DNA from: Actinoplanes flavus
GTDB lineage: Bacteria > Actinomycetota > Actinomycetes > Mycobacteriales > Micromonosporaceae
Direction: 5' to 3'
Assembly: GCF_017592555.1 (NCBI RefSeq)
Contig: NZ_JAGFNS010000004.1
Coordinates: 62,001 to 126,000, forward strand
Length of the DNA: 64,000 bases
In this document: positions 48,442 to 57,393 of the stretch, one piece after another
Position numbering within the stretch: the first letter of the stretch is position 1
Layout of the letters: each line of letters begins with the position of its first letter
Position numbers and translations under genes: made by a program
Notes under the pieces: generated by a model
What the model was told of the DNA's origin: nothing
The model's input: the letters and a program-made list of their open reading frames with translations, nothing else
The model's database searches: none

Positions 48442-51134
48442 TGATCGGGCGGGAGAGCGAGCTGCGCCGGTTGGCGCGGCTCGCTTCGTCGCGTGAGCCG
48501 GCGGTCGCGATCATCGCGGGGGAGCCCGGCATCGGCAAGACGCGGCTCGTCCACGAGCTGCTGAATACGGTGCCCGCCGGCACGGTGGTGCTGGTCGGGC
48601 AGGCGGAACCGGGATCGCTCTCCCGGCCGTACGAGGTGTTGCTCGACGCCATCGACGGCCGCCCCGGCGTCGACGAGGAGCGGCTCGCCGCGCTCACCGA
48701 CCCGAAACGCAGCCCGGTCGAGCGCCTGCACATCGGTCTCGCCATTCTGGACGATCTGATCGGCGACGCCCCGGCCGTGGTCGTCTTCGAGGACCTGCAC
48801 TGGGCCGACTCGGAGAGCGCCGCCCTGTTCGAGCGAGCCGCCGACCACCGTGGCCCGCGGCTGGTCATCGGCACCTACCGGCCGGACGAGGTGTCCCGCC
48901 GTCAGCCGGTCGCCGGTCTGCTCGCCCGGATGGAGCGACGGCACGCCGTCACGTACGTGCGGCTCGATCGCCTGACGCCCGCGCAGACCGCGGCCATGCT
49001 CGCGGCCGCGACCGGCGCGCCCGCGCCGCTGCGCGCCGCGACAACACTGCATCATCGCACCGGCGGCAACCCGTTCTTCCTCGAGGAGCTGCTGCGGGCC
49101 CTTCCGGGGTACGACGTGGAGGCGCTCGTCGAGCAGCCGCTGCCGTGGAGTCTCGCCGACGTGCTGCGCCGCCAGGTCGACGACCTCGACCCGGTGAGCC
49201 ACCGGATCGTCGAGGCGGCCACCGTGCTCGGCCACCGCATCCTGTTCGACCTGCTCGCCGACGTGACCGGCACGCCCGAGGACGAGCTGATCACCGTGCT
49301 GCGCGATCTGGTCACCCGGGGAGTGCTGGTGGAGTCCGGTGCGGACGAGTTCGCGTTCCGGCACGCGCTGGTCCGGGAGGCGATCGCCGGGCAGCTGCTC
49401 GCCCGGCAGCGCCGCCGGCTGCACGAGGCGGCCCTGGACGTGCTGCTGCGCGGCGGCTCGTCCGATCCGGCCATGGTGGCGCACCACGCCTGCGGCGCCG
49501 GCCGGTACGACGACATGATCGCGGCCGCGCGGCGGGGCGCGGCGCTGTACCTGTCGATCGGCTCGGCCTACCAGGCGCTGCAACTGGCCGAGATGGGCCT
49601 CGACGAGGCGCCCGACGACACCGAACTGCTGGCGTCGGCGGCCCGTGCCGCCTGGCTGGCCGGGCTGCTCGACGACGCCCTGCGCTACGGGCGGCGCTGG
49701 CGGGACCGGACGGAGAGCACCTCCGACCGGGCCGAGGCGCTGTACCTGCTGGTGCGGATCGCTTGGGAGTCGCGGGAACCGGAGGAGATGCGCGCACTGA
49801 CGTACGCCATCGAGGTTCTGATCGCGCAGTTGCCGCCGGGCGCGGCACAGGCCCGGGCCATGACGGCGATCGCGCAGTCCGCCTATCTGCGCGACGAACT
49901 GGACGCCGCGGTGCTCTGGGCGGACCGCGCGCTGGCGATGGCCGACGAGTTCGACCTGCCGGCGGTGCGGCTGGCCGCCCTGCTGGAGAAGGGCTCGACG
50001 CTGATCGAGCGCCCGCAGACCGCCGCCGACGGCCGCCGGATGCTGCACGCGCTGGTCGACGAGGCGGAGAAGGCCGGCGAATGGGTGCTGGCCGCCCGCG
50101 CGCTGCACACCCTCGTGCACGGCGAGCCGCCGACGTCGCCCACCGAGTACGCCGAGATGCTGGAACGGGCCCGGGTCGACGCCGAACGCGCCGGATTCGA
50201 GTCGCTGTCGGTGGCCGCCTACTTCCAGGGCCGGGCCCGGCTGGCCGTCCGGTCCGGTGATCTGCGCGCCGCCATCGCGGCGCTGGAGGAAGGCCGCGAA
50301 CAGGACCGCGGCTACCGGCGGCGGGGCCGCTGGGCCGACTACCACGGTCTCTTCCTGGCCGGGCTCCACCTGGAGGCCGGTGAGCTGGACCGGGTGGAGC
50401 AGCTGATCGCCGACCTGGCGGCGCTGCCCAACAATCCGCCGACCGTCATCCCCGGCCTGGAGTTCCACCTGGCCTGCCGGCGCGGCGACCGGGCCCGCGC
50501 CGAAGCGGCCCTGGACCGGCTGACCGCCGCCCTGGCCGCCCAGACGTGGCGCAACGGCGAGCAGGCCCACGACCTGATCTCCGCCGCCATGGAGCTCGGC
50601 CTGCCGCCGGAGCGGCTCGGCGCGATGGCGGCCACGCTGCTCGACGCCGAGGTGTGGGACGCCTACCGCACCCTCGTCGACGCCCAGGTCGCGGCCGCCC
50701 ACGGCCGGCACGCCGAAGCGCTGGCCGGCTTCGAGGAGATCGTCGAGGCGCACGTGCTGGGCCCGGCCGCCCGGGGGACGGTCCGCGTGTCGGCGGCCCG
50801 CTGCCTGCTCGCTCTCGGCCGCACCGGCGAGGCCGTCGCCCACGTGTCCGCGGCCGGCCCGCTGCTGGCCGGGTGGGGTGGCTGGCGGGTGGCGCAGCTC
50901 GCCCTGGTCCGTGCCCAGCTGGGCCTGGAGCCGGCCGGCGCGGAACCCGCCGCCGCCCTGACCCCGCGCGAGCGGGAGGTCGCGGTGCTGATCAGCGACG
51001 GCCTGACCAACACCGAGCTGGCCCGGCGACTGTTCATCTCCCCGAAGACGGCGGCCGTGCACGTCTCCAACATCCTGCGCAAACTGGGCGTCGCCTCCCG
51101 TACCGAAGTGGCCGGCCTGGTCAGCCGCCACTGA
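48408..51134 (+). CDS. ATPase/LuxR-family (LAL) transcriptional regulator
   Basis: 908 residues from GTG 48408; an ATG at 48438 is the alternative. TACCCT lies six bases before the GTG, so the message could be leaderless. The ATPase part is intact: Walker A 'GEPGIGKTRLV' near 39, Walker B 'VVVFEDLHWADSES' near 125, and 'TYRPDE' sensor region. A TPR-like helical middle extends to about 830. The LuxR helix-turn-helix is at the end ('LTPREREVAVLISDGLTNTELARRLFISPKTAAVHVSNILRKLG' in blocks). These large regulators respond to an unknown ligand through the helical region and activate neighbouring genes. It resembles the regulator at 33925 in design but keeps the P-loop lysine. Confidence 0.87.
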   Translation: MRTIRGGASPMMIGRESELRRLARLASSREPAVAIIAGEPGIGKTRLVHELLNTVPAGTVVLVGQAEPGSLSRPYEVLLDAIDGRPGVDEERLAALTDPKRSPVERLHIGLAILDDLIGDAPAVVVFEDLHWADSESAALFERAADHRGPRLVIGTYRPDEVSRRQPVAGLLARMERRHAVTYVRLDRLTPAQTAAMLAAATGAPAPLRAATTLHHRTGGNPFFLEELLRALPGYDVEALVEQPLPWSLADVLRRQVDDLDPVSHRIVEAATVLGHRILFDLLADVTGTPEDELITVLRDLVTRGVLVESGADEFAFRHALVREAIAGQLLARQRRRLHEAALDVLLRGGSSDPAMVAHHACGAGRYDDMIAAARRGAALYLSIGSAYQALQLAEMGLDEAPDDTELLASAARAAWLAGLLDDALRYGRRWRDRTESTSDRAEALYLLVRIAWESREPEEMRALTYAIEVLIAQLPPGAAQARAMTAIAQSAYLRDELDAAVLWADRALAMADEFDLPAVRLAALLEKGSTLIERPQTAADGRRMLHALVDEAEKAGEWVLAARALHTLVHGEPPTSPTEYAEMLERARVDAERAGFESLSVAAYFQGRARLAVRSGDLRAAIAALEEGREQDRGYRRRGRWADYHGLFLAGLHLEAGELDRVEQLIADLAALPNNPPTVIPGLEFHLACRRGDRARAEAALDRLTAALAAQTWRNGEQAHDLISAAMELGLPPERLGAMAATLLDAEVWDAYRTLVDAQVAAAHGRHAEALAGFEEIVEAHVLGPAARGTVRVSAARCLLALGRTGEAVAHVSAAGPLLAGWGGWRVAQLALVRAQLGLEPAGAEPAAALTPREREVAVLISDGLTNTELARRLFISPKTAAVHVSNILRKLGVASRTEVAGLVSRH

Positions 51135-51196
51135 CCCGCTCCACATCGGATCCCCGCCCTATGATCAACCCGTGACGGCGCAGAAGGCTGGTAGGA

Positions 51197-53527
51197 GTGC
51201 GTGAGGAGCTGGCGGGGCGGCTGCGGCAGCTGCGCGACCTGACCGGGCGGAGCCTGCGCGAACTCGAACGCGACGTCCACGTCAGTAGTTCCTCGTTGTC
51301 CCGTTACTTCTCCGGGCAGGCCGTTCCACCGTGGCCGACGGTGGTGGCGCTGTGCCGGGCGGCCGGCCGTGACCCGCGGCCGTTACGGGAGATGTGGGAG
51401 CGGGCGAAGGACGAGCCTCAGCCCTCGGTGAGCCCGGCCGCCCCGCCGCCGGTGCGCAACGATCTGCCGCACGACGTCACCGCCTTCACCGGGCGGGAGG
51501 CGGAACTGGACGCCCTGCGCGCCGCCGCGCGCGACACGCCGGTGGTGGCGATCGACGGCATGGGCGGGGTGGGCAAGTCCGCGCTGGCCATCCACGCGGC
51601 GCATCTGCTGGCCGCCGAGTTTCCCGACGGCCGCCTCTACCTGGACCTGCACGGGTTCACCCCGGGCCGGGAACGCGTCGAGCCGGCGGAGGCGCTGCGT
51701 GTGCTGCTGGCCGCGCTCGGTCTGCCGCCGGGTGGCATTCCCGACGGGGTCGCCGAGCGGGCCGCGCTGTGGCGTTCGGAGCTGGCCACGCGCCGCGCGA
51801 TCGTGCTGCTGGACAACGCCGCCGACGCGGATCACGTACGCGATCTGCTGCCCGGCGCCGGTCCCGGCTTCGTCGTGATCACCAGTCGCCGGCGGATGGT
51901 GGAACTGGACGGCGTCCAGCCGATCTCGCTGGACGTCCTGCCCACCGAGGAGGCGGCGCAGCTGTTCGTGGCCTCCGCGGGCGGGACCCGGCCCGGCGAC
52001 GTCGGCGAGGTGCTGCGCCGCTGCGGGAACCTCCCCCTGGCCATCCGGGTCGCCGCCGCACGGTTGCGGCACCGGCCGGCGTGGACGCTGGACACGCTGG
52101 TGGAGCGGCTGCGTGAGGGCGAGCTGGCGGTGCCGGACGTGTTCGAGATGTCGCTGCGCCAGCTCGACCCGGCCCAGCGGCGGATGTTCGGGCTGCTGGG
52201 GCTGGTGCCGGGTGAGGACATCGACGCGTACGGCGCCGCCGCCCTCGCCGGGATCCCGCCGGCCAACGCCCGTTGGCTGCTGGAGGACCTGGTCGACGTC
52301 CACCTGGTCCAGGAGCCGGCGCCGGGCCGCTACCGGATGCACGACCTGCTGCGGCAGGTCGCCCGCGCCGAGACCACCGTCGCCGGCACCGTCCCGGCGA
52401 TCGCCCGGCTGGCCGACTACTACCTGAGCGGCATGCTGGCCGTGAAAGAGCTGGTCGAGGTCTTCGTTCCGCTGCCGGTCACCGTGTCACAGCCGCCTCC
52501 CGCGCGGCCTCTTCTCGGCGACTACGAGACCGCCGTGGATTGGATGGACACCGAGTGGGCCAACCTCACCGCGGTCTTCTCGCTGGCCGTGGAGTTGTCG
52601 ATCGACGCGGCGGCGGTCGGGCTCGGCCAGCTCGCCCTGATCTCCCACGCGCGCCGCGGTGGCGTGGCGCAGCTGCACCGCGGGCTCGAGGCCAGCCTGG
52701 CCGCCGCCGAACGGCTCGGCGATCGCCGCCTGCTGGCCTCGCACCGGTACCTGCTGGGTTTCGCGCTGACCCGGGCCGGCCGGATGGCGGAGGCGGAGCC
52801 GGAGCTCGAGACCGCCCGCGGGCTGATGGCCGCGGAGGGCGACGTCGTCGGTGAGGCCTTCACCCTCCTGCTGCTGGCGGAGATCCGGATGCACACCGCC
52901 GACGCCGAGGGCGCCGTCGCCCTGCTGCGGCGGGCGACCGGACTGCTGCCACCCGGCGAGGCCGCCGTCCGCGTGCGCGGGTCCACCGGTCTCGGCTACG
53001 CGCTGGTGCAGCTGGGGCGCTACCGCGAGGCCCGCGAGGTGGTCCTGGAGGTGGTCGAGACCGCACGCGGGCTGGACCGGCAGACCGAACGCCGGTGCCT
53101 GGAGGTGCTGGGCCGGGCGGCACTCGGCCTGGGCGACGCCCGGACCGCCCTCGATTTCGCGGAGCAGGCCGTCGCGCTCGACCGGGCGACACGCCATCCG
53201 ATCTTCGAGGCGGCCAGCCTGACGGACGCCGCGGTCGCCCTGCGTCACCTCGGTCGCGCCGAGGAGGCGACGGCCAGGCACGCCGAGGCCATGCGGATTC
53301 TCGAACGGGCGGGCGAGCCGCACCGGATCGTGCTCTGCCTCCTTCCGTACGCGCGGGCGTGCCGGGACACCGGCGATCCGGATGCCGCGGCGCGGCACTT
53401 CCGGGCGGCGCTGGCGACGGCCACCACGCATCGGCTCGACTATCTGGTGTCCGCCGCGCGTGCGGGTCTGGACCGGGTGTCCCGTCCCGTCCCGGGACAC
53501 CCGGACGACAGCCGTCCGCAGCGGTGA
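51197..53527 (+). CDS. XRE-NB-ARC-TPR (AfsR/STAND-type) regulator
   Basis: 776 residues with GTG start 51197. Residues 1-60 are an XRE helix-turn-helix ('LRQLRDLTGRSLRELERDV', 'SSSSLSRYFSG'). The NB-ARC ATPase follows: 'FTGREAELDAL' near 95, Walker A 'GMGGVGKSALA' near 120, Walker B 'AIVLLDNAAD' near 200, 'FVVITSRRR' near 225, and 'GNLPLAIRVAAARLR' near 280. The rest is a TPR array (about 480-760). STAND proteins of this type oligomerise when the TPR part senses a signal. The gene is followed 95 bases later by a DUF4097 gene, which may be its target. The family includes antibiotic-pathway regulators and some defence proteins, but no effector domain is present here. Confidence 0.87.
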   Translation: MREELAGRLRQLRDLTGRSLRELERDVHVSSSSLSRYFSGQAVPPWPTVVALCRAAGRDPRPLREMWERAKDEPQPSVSPAAPPPVRNDLPHDVTAFTGREAELDALRAAARDTPVVAIDGMGGVGKSALAIHAAHLLAAEFPDGRLYLDLHGFTPGRERVEPAEALRVLLAALGLPPGGIPDGVAERAALWRSELATRRAIVLLDNAADADHVRDLLPGAGPGFVVITSRRRMVELDGVQPISLDVLPTEEAAQLFVASAGGTRPGDVGEVLRRCGNLPLAIRVAAARLRHRPAWTLDTLVERLREGELAVPDVFEMSLRQLDPAQRRMFGLLGLVPGEDIDAYGAAALAGIPPANARWLLEDLVDVHLVQEPAPGRYRMHDLLRQVARAETTVAGTVPAIARLADYYLSGMLAVKELVEVFVPLPVTVSQPPPARPLLGDYETAVDWMDTEWANLTAVFSLAVELSIDAAAVGLGQLALISHARRGGVAQLHRGLEASLAAAERLGDRRLLASHRYLLGFALTRAGRMAEAEPELETARGLMAAEGDVVGEAFTLLLLAEIRMHTADAEGAVALLRRATGLLPPGEAAVRVRGSTGLGYALVQLGRYREAREVVLEVVETARGLDRQTERRCLEVLGRAALGLGDARTALDFAEQAVALDRATRHPIFEAASLTDAAVALRHLGRAEEATARHAEAMRILERAGEPHRIVLCLLPYARACRDTGDPDAAARHFRAALATATTHRLDYLVSAARAGLDRVSRPVPGHPDDSRPQR

Positions 53528-53622
53528 CAGCGCAGGTCAGCCGGGTGCCGGCGGGCCGGCTGGTGTCCCGCCGGGCGCGGCCCGGTTTGTCCTGACCGGA
53601 CGCTCGGCCGAGGCTCGTCGCC

Positions 53623-54297
53623 ATGACTACGAAGCAGACGTTCGACACCCCCGGCCCGATCACCGCCGTTCTCGACTTCCCCGCCGGGCGCGTGCGGCTG
53701 GTCGCCACCGACCGGGCCGACACCACGGTCGAGGTCCGGCCCGCGGACGCGGCCAAGGGCCGCGACGTGAAGGCGGCCGAACGGACCGTGATCGAGTACG
53801 CCGACGGCGTCCTGCGGATCCACACCACCGAGCCCGGCAACCGGGTGCTCGGCGCCTCGGGATCCCTGGAGGTCACCGTCGGGCTGCCCGCCGGCTCGCG
53901 CATCGAGGCCACCACCGAAGCCTGTGAGCTGCACGGCTCCGGCCGCCTGGGCGACGTCGCGTTCGAGGGCGCCTACCGCCGCATCAAGATCGACGAGGCG
54001 GCGACGGTTCGTCTCACCGCGGTCGACGGCGATGTCGAGGTCGGCCGGCTGGGTGGCCCCGCGGAGATCAGCACAGCGCGGGGCGACATCCGGATCGGCG
54101 AGGCGGTCGCCGGAACGGTGGTGCTGCGCACGCAGGCCGGCGACGTGTCGGTCGGCGCCGCGCCCGGCGTCTCCGCCACGTTGGACGCCGGCACCGGCCA
54201 GGGCCGGATCGACAACGCGCTCAAGAACAGCGGCGCCCCCGACCTGATCATCCACGCGACCACCACCCGCGGCGACATCGTCGCGCGCGGCAACTGA
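53623..54297 (+). CDS. DUF4097-family beta-repeat protein, copy 2
   Basis: 224 residues from ATG 53623. It is made of short beta strands with repeats such as 'TAVDGDVEVGRLGGP', 'TARGDIRIGEAVAG' and 'TQAGDVSVGAAPG', ending 'TTRGDIVARGN'. It is a clear paralogue of the protein at 14771-15616: both open with 'TPGPIT', share 'ATDRaDT.vEVRP' near 30, and have the same strand periodicity; this copy is about 57 residues shorter. No signal peptide or membrane segment is seen. It follows an XRE-NB-ARC regulator, while copy 1 follows an RHH regulator. Function is unknown. Confidence 0.8.
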   Translation: MTTKQTFDTPGPITAVLDFPAGRVRLVATDRADTTVEVRPADAAKGRDVKAAERTVIEYADGVLRIHTTEPGNRVLGASGSLEVTVGLPAGSRIEATTEACELHGSGRLGDVAFEGAYRRIKIDEAATVRLTAVDGDVEVGRLGGPAEISTARGDIRIGEAVAGTVVLRTQAGDVSVGAAPGVSATLDAGTGQGRIDNALKNSGAPDLIIHATTTRGDIVARGN

Positions 54298-54470
54298 GAA
54301 GCAGCGGTCAGCACCGATCCGGCCACCGCGGCGAAGGGGTACGGGAGTCCACAGCGGACGTCTTCGCCCGGTGGGCCGGTGGTATGCCGAAAGGAGAGGT
54401 TCGGAGCTGTTCCCCGGCCGGTGCGGGCGTCGGACGTATCGACGACGATGGAGCGTGATTGGATGGGCGG

Positions 54471-54773
54471 GTGACGATCACGGTTGGCGACTCGCCCGAG
54501 AAGGGCCGCTTCGAGGCGCGCGACGAGTCCGGTGAGCTGGCCGGGGTGCTGACCTACCAGGTGAGCGGCGCCATCGTCGTCTACACGCACACCGAGGTCG
54601 ATTCCCGCTTCGAGCGGCAGGGCGTCGGCTCGGCCCTGGCGCGCGCCGCGATGGACGACGCCCGCGAACGGAACCGCACCGTCGTACCCATGTGTCCTTT
54701 TCTCGGCGAATGGCTCGACAAGCACAAGGAATACGACAAGATCGTGGCCCGGTCGACCCGAAGGGTCAAATAG
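54471..54773 (+). CDS. Small GNAT-type N-acetyltransferase (YidJ/YjdJ-like)
   Basis: 100 residues with GTG start 54471; a TTG four codons earlier is also in frame. The compact fold is characteristic: 'GELAGVLTYQVSGAIVVYTHTEVDSRFERQGVGSALARAAMDDARERNRTVVPMCPFLGEWLDKHKEY', seen in short blocks, with acetyl-CoA loop 'ERQGVGSALA' near 52 and the cysteine-proline motif 'PMCPFLGEW' near 80. Members are minimal acetyltransferases of unknown substrate. Its end overlaps the converging DUF309 gene by 8 bases. Confidence 0.83.
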   Translation: MTITVGDSPEKGRFEARDESGELAGVLTYQVSGAIVVYTHTEVDSRFERQGVGSALARAAMDDARERNRTVVPMCPFLGEWLDKHKEYDKIVARSTRRVK

Positions 54774-55254
54774 CCTTTCGCAGCCGGGGCGCCAGCTCGG
54801 ACTCCGCGACCGGTTCGCCGATGTGGGCGATCAGGGTGCGGGCCCAGGCGGTCAGGTCGGTCACGGCCACGTCGTGCGGGGCGGCTTCGGCGTACGGCTC
54901 GATGCGATCCGCGGCGCGGGTGAGCAGCCGGACCGCGCCCACCGTGTTGCCCCGCCGCAGATGGGTGATGCCCACCGCGAGCTGCGCCAATCCCTTCCAC
55001 AGCTCCCGGTTGTCGTCGTCGCACGCCTTCCACGCGGTCTCCAGCACCTCGTGGGCGTGGAACGGGCGACCGGCGTCGAGCAGCCGCTGCGCCTCCCGCA
55101 GGGATTCGCCCGGCGGCAGCACCAGGTCCTCCGGTGTCGTCGGCACCCCGGTGAGGCCGCGTGGCAGCGGCCGGCCGAGGCCGTCGCGTGGGCGGTTGTT
55201 GCGGGCCCGCCCGGAGGCGTCGCGATCACGGGGGACAGGTGTTCCGGACGTCAT
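54766..55254 (-). CDS. DUF309-family protein
   Basis: 162 residues from ATG 55254. The DUF309 signature 'GRPFHAHEVLETAWKACDD' is near 62-80, followed by 'ELWKGLAQLAVGITHLRRGNTVGAVRLLTRAADRI' in blocks. The histidine-glutamate pair in 'HAHEVLE' is the most conserved part and may bind a metal or substrate. The first 45 residues are basic and disordered. Function is unknown. The gene stands 22 bases upstream of nothing on its strand; a D-amino acid oxidase gene lies behind it. Confidence 0.82.
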   Translation of the reverse strand: MTSGTPVPRDRDASGRARNNRPRDGLGRPLPRGLTGVPTTPEDLVLPPGESLREAQRLLDAGRPFHAHEVLETAWKACDDDNRELWKGLAQLAVGITHLRRGNTVGAVRLLTRAADRIEPYAEAAPHDVAVTDLTAWARTLIAHIGEPVAESELAPRLRKAI

Positions 55255-55276
55255 GCCCCCATGGTGCCGTGCCGGC

Positions 55277-56242
55277 TCAGGCGGGGCCGACGAGGGTGGC
55301 GATGCGGGCGGCGTCGCCCCAGGACAGGGTGAAGCCGGCGCCGCCGTGGCCGTAGCAGGCGTAGACGGGCCGGTCGTGGCCGGCGACCGCCTCCACCCGC
55401 ACGCCGGCCCGGCCCGGCCGCAGCCCGGTGGCCCGCGACAGCACCGGCTGCCCGGCCAGTTCCGGCACGAGGGCGGTGACCCGCCGCAGGATGCCGGCCT
55501 CGATGTCCGGGTCGATCCGCTCGTCCCAGGAGCCGATCTCCCCGGTGCCGCCGCAGACCACGTCGTCGCGCCGGGGCACGACGTAGGTCAGCCCGTCCGG
55601 ATTGTCCGAGTCGGTGATCCACTCGGTGAGCCCGGGATTGGCCAGCCGCACCACCTGGCCCCGGATCGGGAAGCAGGCCTGATCGTCGCCGAGCAGCGCC
55701 GCCGACCGCAGCCCGGCCGCCACCACCACGGCGTCGGACGGCGGCAGGTCCGCCAGCGACGTCACCTCGGCCCGGTCGGCGGCGACCCCGAGGGACAGCA
55801 CCGCGGCACGCAGCCACGTCAGGTAGGTGCTCGTCTCGACCAGTGGCACGACGCACCGGATCCCGGTGGTTCCGGCCCACTCGGCCGGTTCGGTGTGCGG
55901 CACGGCCCGGGTCCAGCCGGTGTCCGGGTCGGGGTGGCGGGACAGGACGGTGCCGGGGCGCATATGGACACCGGTGCTGGGATTGCCGGCCAGTTCCTCG
56001 AGCCGCCGGTAGGTGACCGCGGCCGCGTCGAGGACCGACGGGGAGTGGTCGACGTCGTGCGGGAACCAGATGGCGGCGGCCACCCCGGAGACCCCGTCCA
56101 CGGCCTCCCGGTCGGCGACGATCCGCACCTCGTGCCCGGCCACGGCCAGTTCGTACGCGACGCTCAACCCGATGACCCCGGCGCCCACCACCGTCACACT
56201 GCCCACAGACCCCGACGATACCGGCGTTTGGCCGACGGTCAC
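55277..56242 (-). CDS. FAD-dependent D-amino acid oxidase-type enzyme
   Basis: 321 residues with GTG start 56242; the start is uncertain because no ribosome site is clear. FAD-binding motif 'VTVVGAGVIGLSVAYELA' at about 15-32, 'AAAIWFPHDV' near 55, 'VVVAAGLRSAALLGDD' near 170 and 'PIRGQVVRL' near 190. The end 'YGHGGAGFTLSWGDAARIA' near 297 holds the glycine-rich FAD contact of D-amino acid oxidases. It should oxidatively deaminate D-amino acids, giving a keto acid, ammonia and hydrogen peroxide. It is divergent from the heme-oxygenase-like gene at 56260. Confidence 0.85.
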   Translation of the reverse strand: MTVGQTPVSSGSVGSVTVVGAGVIGLSVAYELAVAGHEVRIVADREAVDGVSGVAAAIWFPHDVDHSPSVLDAAAVTYRRLEELAGNPSTGVHMRPGTVLSRHPDPDTGWTRAVPHTEPAEWAGTTGIRCVVPLVETSTYLTWLRAAVLSLGVAADRAEVTSLADLPPSDAVVVAAGLRSAALLGDDQACFPIRGQVVRLANPGLTEWITDSDNPDGLTYVVPRRDDVVCGGTGEIGSWDERIDPDIEAGILRRVTALVPELAGQPVLSRATGLRPGRAGVRVEAVAGHDRPVYACYGHGGAGFTLSWGDAARIATLVGPA

Positions 56243-56259
56243 CGGGGCATCCGGGCGCC

Positions 56260-57393
56260 ATGAAGATCCCCGCCGCGCGCGGACCCGTCTCGTCGGCGCT
56301 GGCCGCGGCCCTCGGGCGGGCGCCGCACGAGCTCGCTCCGGAGATCGCCGCCGGATTCGTGCCGGACCCGGCGCCAGCCGCGGACCTCGCGTGGGTGCCG
56401 CACGAGGTCGCCGCCGGATCCGTGCCGGACCCGGCGCCGGCCGCGGACCTCGCGTGGACGGCGCACGAGGTCGCCGCCGGATTCGTGCCGGACCCGGCGC
56501 TGGCCGACGAGGATCTCCAGTTGTCGCTGTTCGTCATGTACGAGCTGTCCTACCGGGGCTGGGACGGCGTCGACGACCGGTGGGAGTGGCAGCCGAGCCT
56601 GATCCGGCTGCGGGCCGCCGCCGAACAGCGGTTCGAGACGGCCCTGCGCGCACTGGCCGGTCCCTACCGCGACGCCGTGCCCGATCCGCTCACGCCCGCG
56701 TCGATCGCGCACACGCTGACGGCGATGACCGGCGAGCAGGGCGGCCCGTCGCTGTCCAGGCACCTGCGCGGCCGGGGCACGCTGGAACAGTTCCGTGAGT
56801 TCGCCGCGCACCGGTCGGTCTACCAGCTGCGCGAGGCGGATCCGCACACTTTCGCGATTCCCCGGCTGAGCGGCGCGGCCAAGGCCGCACTCGTCGAGAT
56901 CCAGATCGACGAGTACGGGCAGGGCCGGGCGCCCCGGATGCACCAGGAGATGTTCAAGGCCACGATGACGGCCCTCGGGCTGGACACCACCTACGGCGCC
57001 TACGTCCACGTGGCTCCGGCGCTGACGCTGGCGACCAACAACCTGATGTCGCTGTTCGCCCTGCACCGGCATCGGCGCGGGGCTCTGCTGGGTCATCTGG
57101 CGGCCTACGAGATGACGTCGACGGGACCCAACCGGGCGTACGGCAACGGCCTGCGCCGGCTGGGTGGGGACGCCGGCGCCACCCGCTTCTATGACGAGCA
57201 CGTGGAGGCGGACGCCGTGCACGAGCAGCTGGCGGCGTACGACATGTGTGGCGAGTTCTGTGCGGCCGAGCCGGATCGTGCCGCCGACGTGCTGTTCGGC
57301 GCCCGCTGCGCGCTGGCCCTCGACGGGTTGTGGGCGCAGCGGGTCCTGGACTGCTGGGAACGGGGCGAGAGCTCCCTACCCGGGTTCGTCTGA
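56260..57393 (+). CDS. Heme-oxygenase-like iron-containing redox enzyme (HDO family) with N-terminal repeats
   Basis: 377 residues from ATG 56260. The catalytic part (about 85-370) belongs to the iron-containing redox enzyme family of heme-oxygenase-like diiron oxidases. Likely iron ligands are the glutamate in 'QLSLFVMYELSYRG' near 90, 'EIQIDEYGQG' and 'MHQEMF' near 215-230, and 'YDEHVEADAVHEQLA' near 310. Members perform oxidative C-C or N-oxidation chemistry in natural-product pathways. The N-terminal segment (about 28-84) is a run of 21-residue repeats, 'HEVAAGxVPDPAPAADLAW', encoded by 63-base tandem repeats and absent from ordinary members. It lies 18 bases from the divergent D-amino acid oxidase gene. 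Confidence 0.8.
   Translation: MKIPAARGPVSSALAAALGRAPHELAPEIAAGFVPDPAPAADLAWVPHEVAAGSVPDPAPAADLAWTAHEVAAGFVPDPALADEDLQLSLFVMYELSYRGWDGVDDRWEWQPSLIRLRAAAEQRFETALRALAGPYRDAVPDPLTPASIAHTLTAMTGEQGGPSLSRHLRGRGTLEQFREFAAHRSVYQLREADPHTFAIPRLSGAAKAALVEIQIDEYGQGRAPRMHQEMFKATMTALGLDTTYGAYVHVAPALTLATNNLMSLFALHRHRRGALLGHLAAYEMTSTGPNRAYGNGLRRLGGDAGATRFYDEHVEADAVHEQLAAYDMCGEFCAAEPDRAADVLFGARCALALDGLWAQRVLDCWERGESSLPGFV
56325..56510 (+). repeat. 63-base in-frame tandem repeat inside the redox-enzyme gene
   Basis: Units begin at 56347, 56410 and 56473 (GCCGCCGGATTCGTGCCGG, GCCGCCGGATCCGTGCCGG and again GCCGCCGGATTCGTGCCGG). They are nearly identical, the third is partial, and a degraded leading piece starts near 56325. 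The length is a multiple of three, so the reading frame survives copy-number change. Confidence 0.8.

Noticed and set aside
48138..51146. A 1002-codon open frame on the minus strand
   Set aside because: It is antisense to the ATPase-LuxR gene, whose motifs are unmistakable, and consists of low-complexity Gly/Arg/Val peptides produced by the high GC at third positions.
51197..53527. STAND/NB-ARC protein as a defence effector
   Set aside because: It has an XRE DNA-binding domain and no nuclease, protease or TIR effector, so a transcriptional regulator is the simpler reading.
54298..54470. A 24-codon open frame with a ribosome-site-like sequence at about 54384
   Set aside because: Too short, with no recognisable content and no supporting context.
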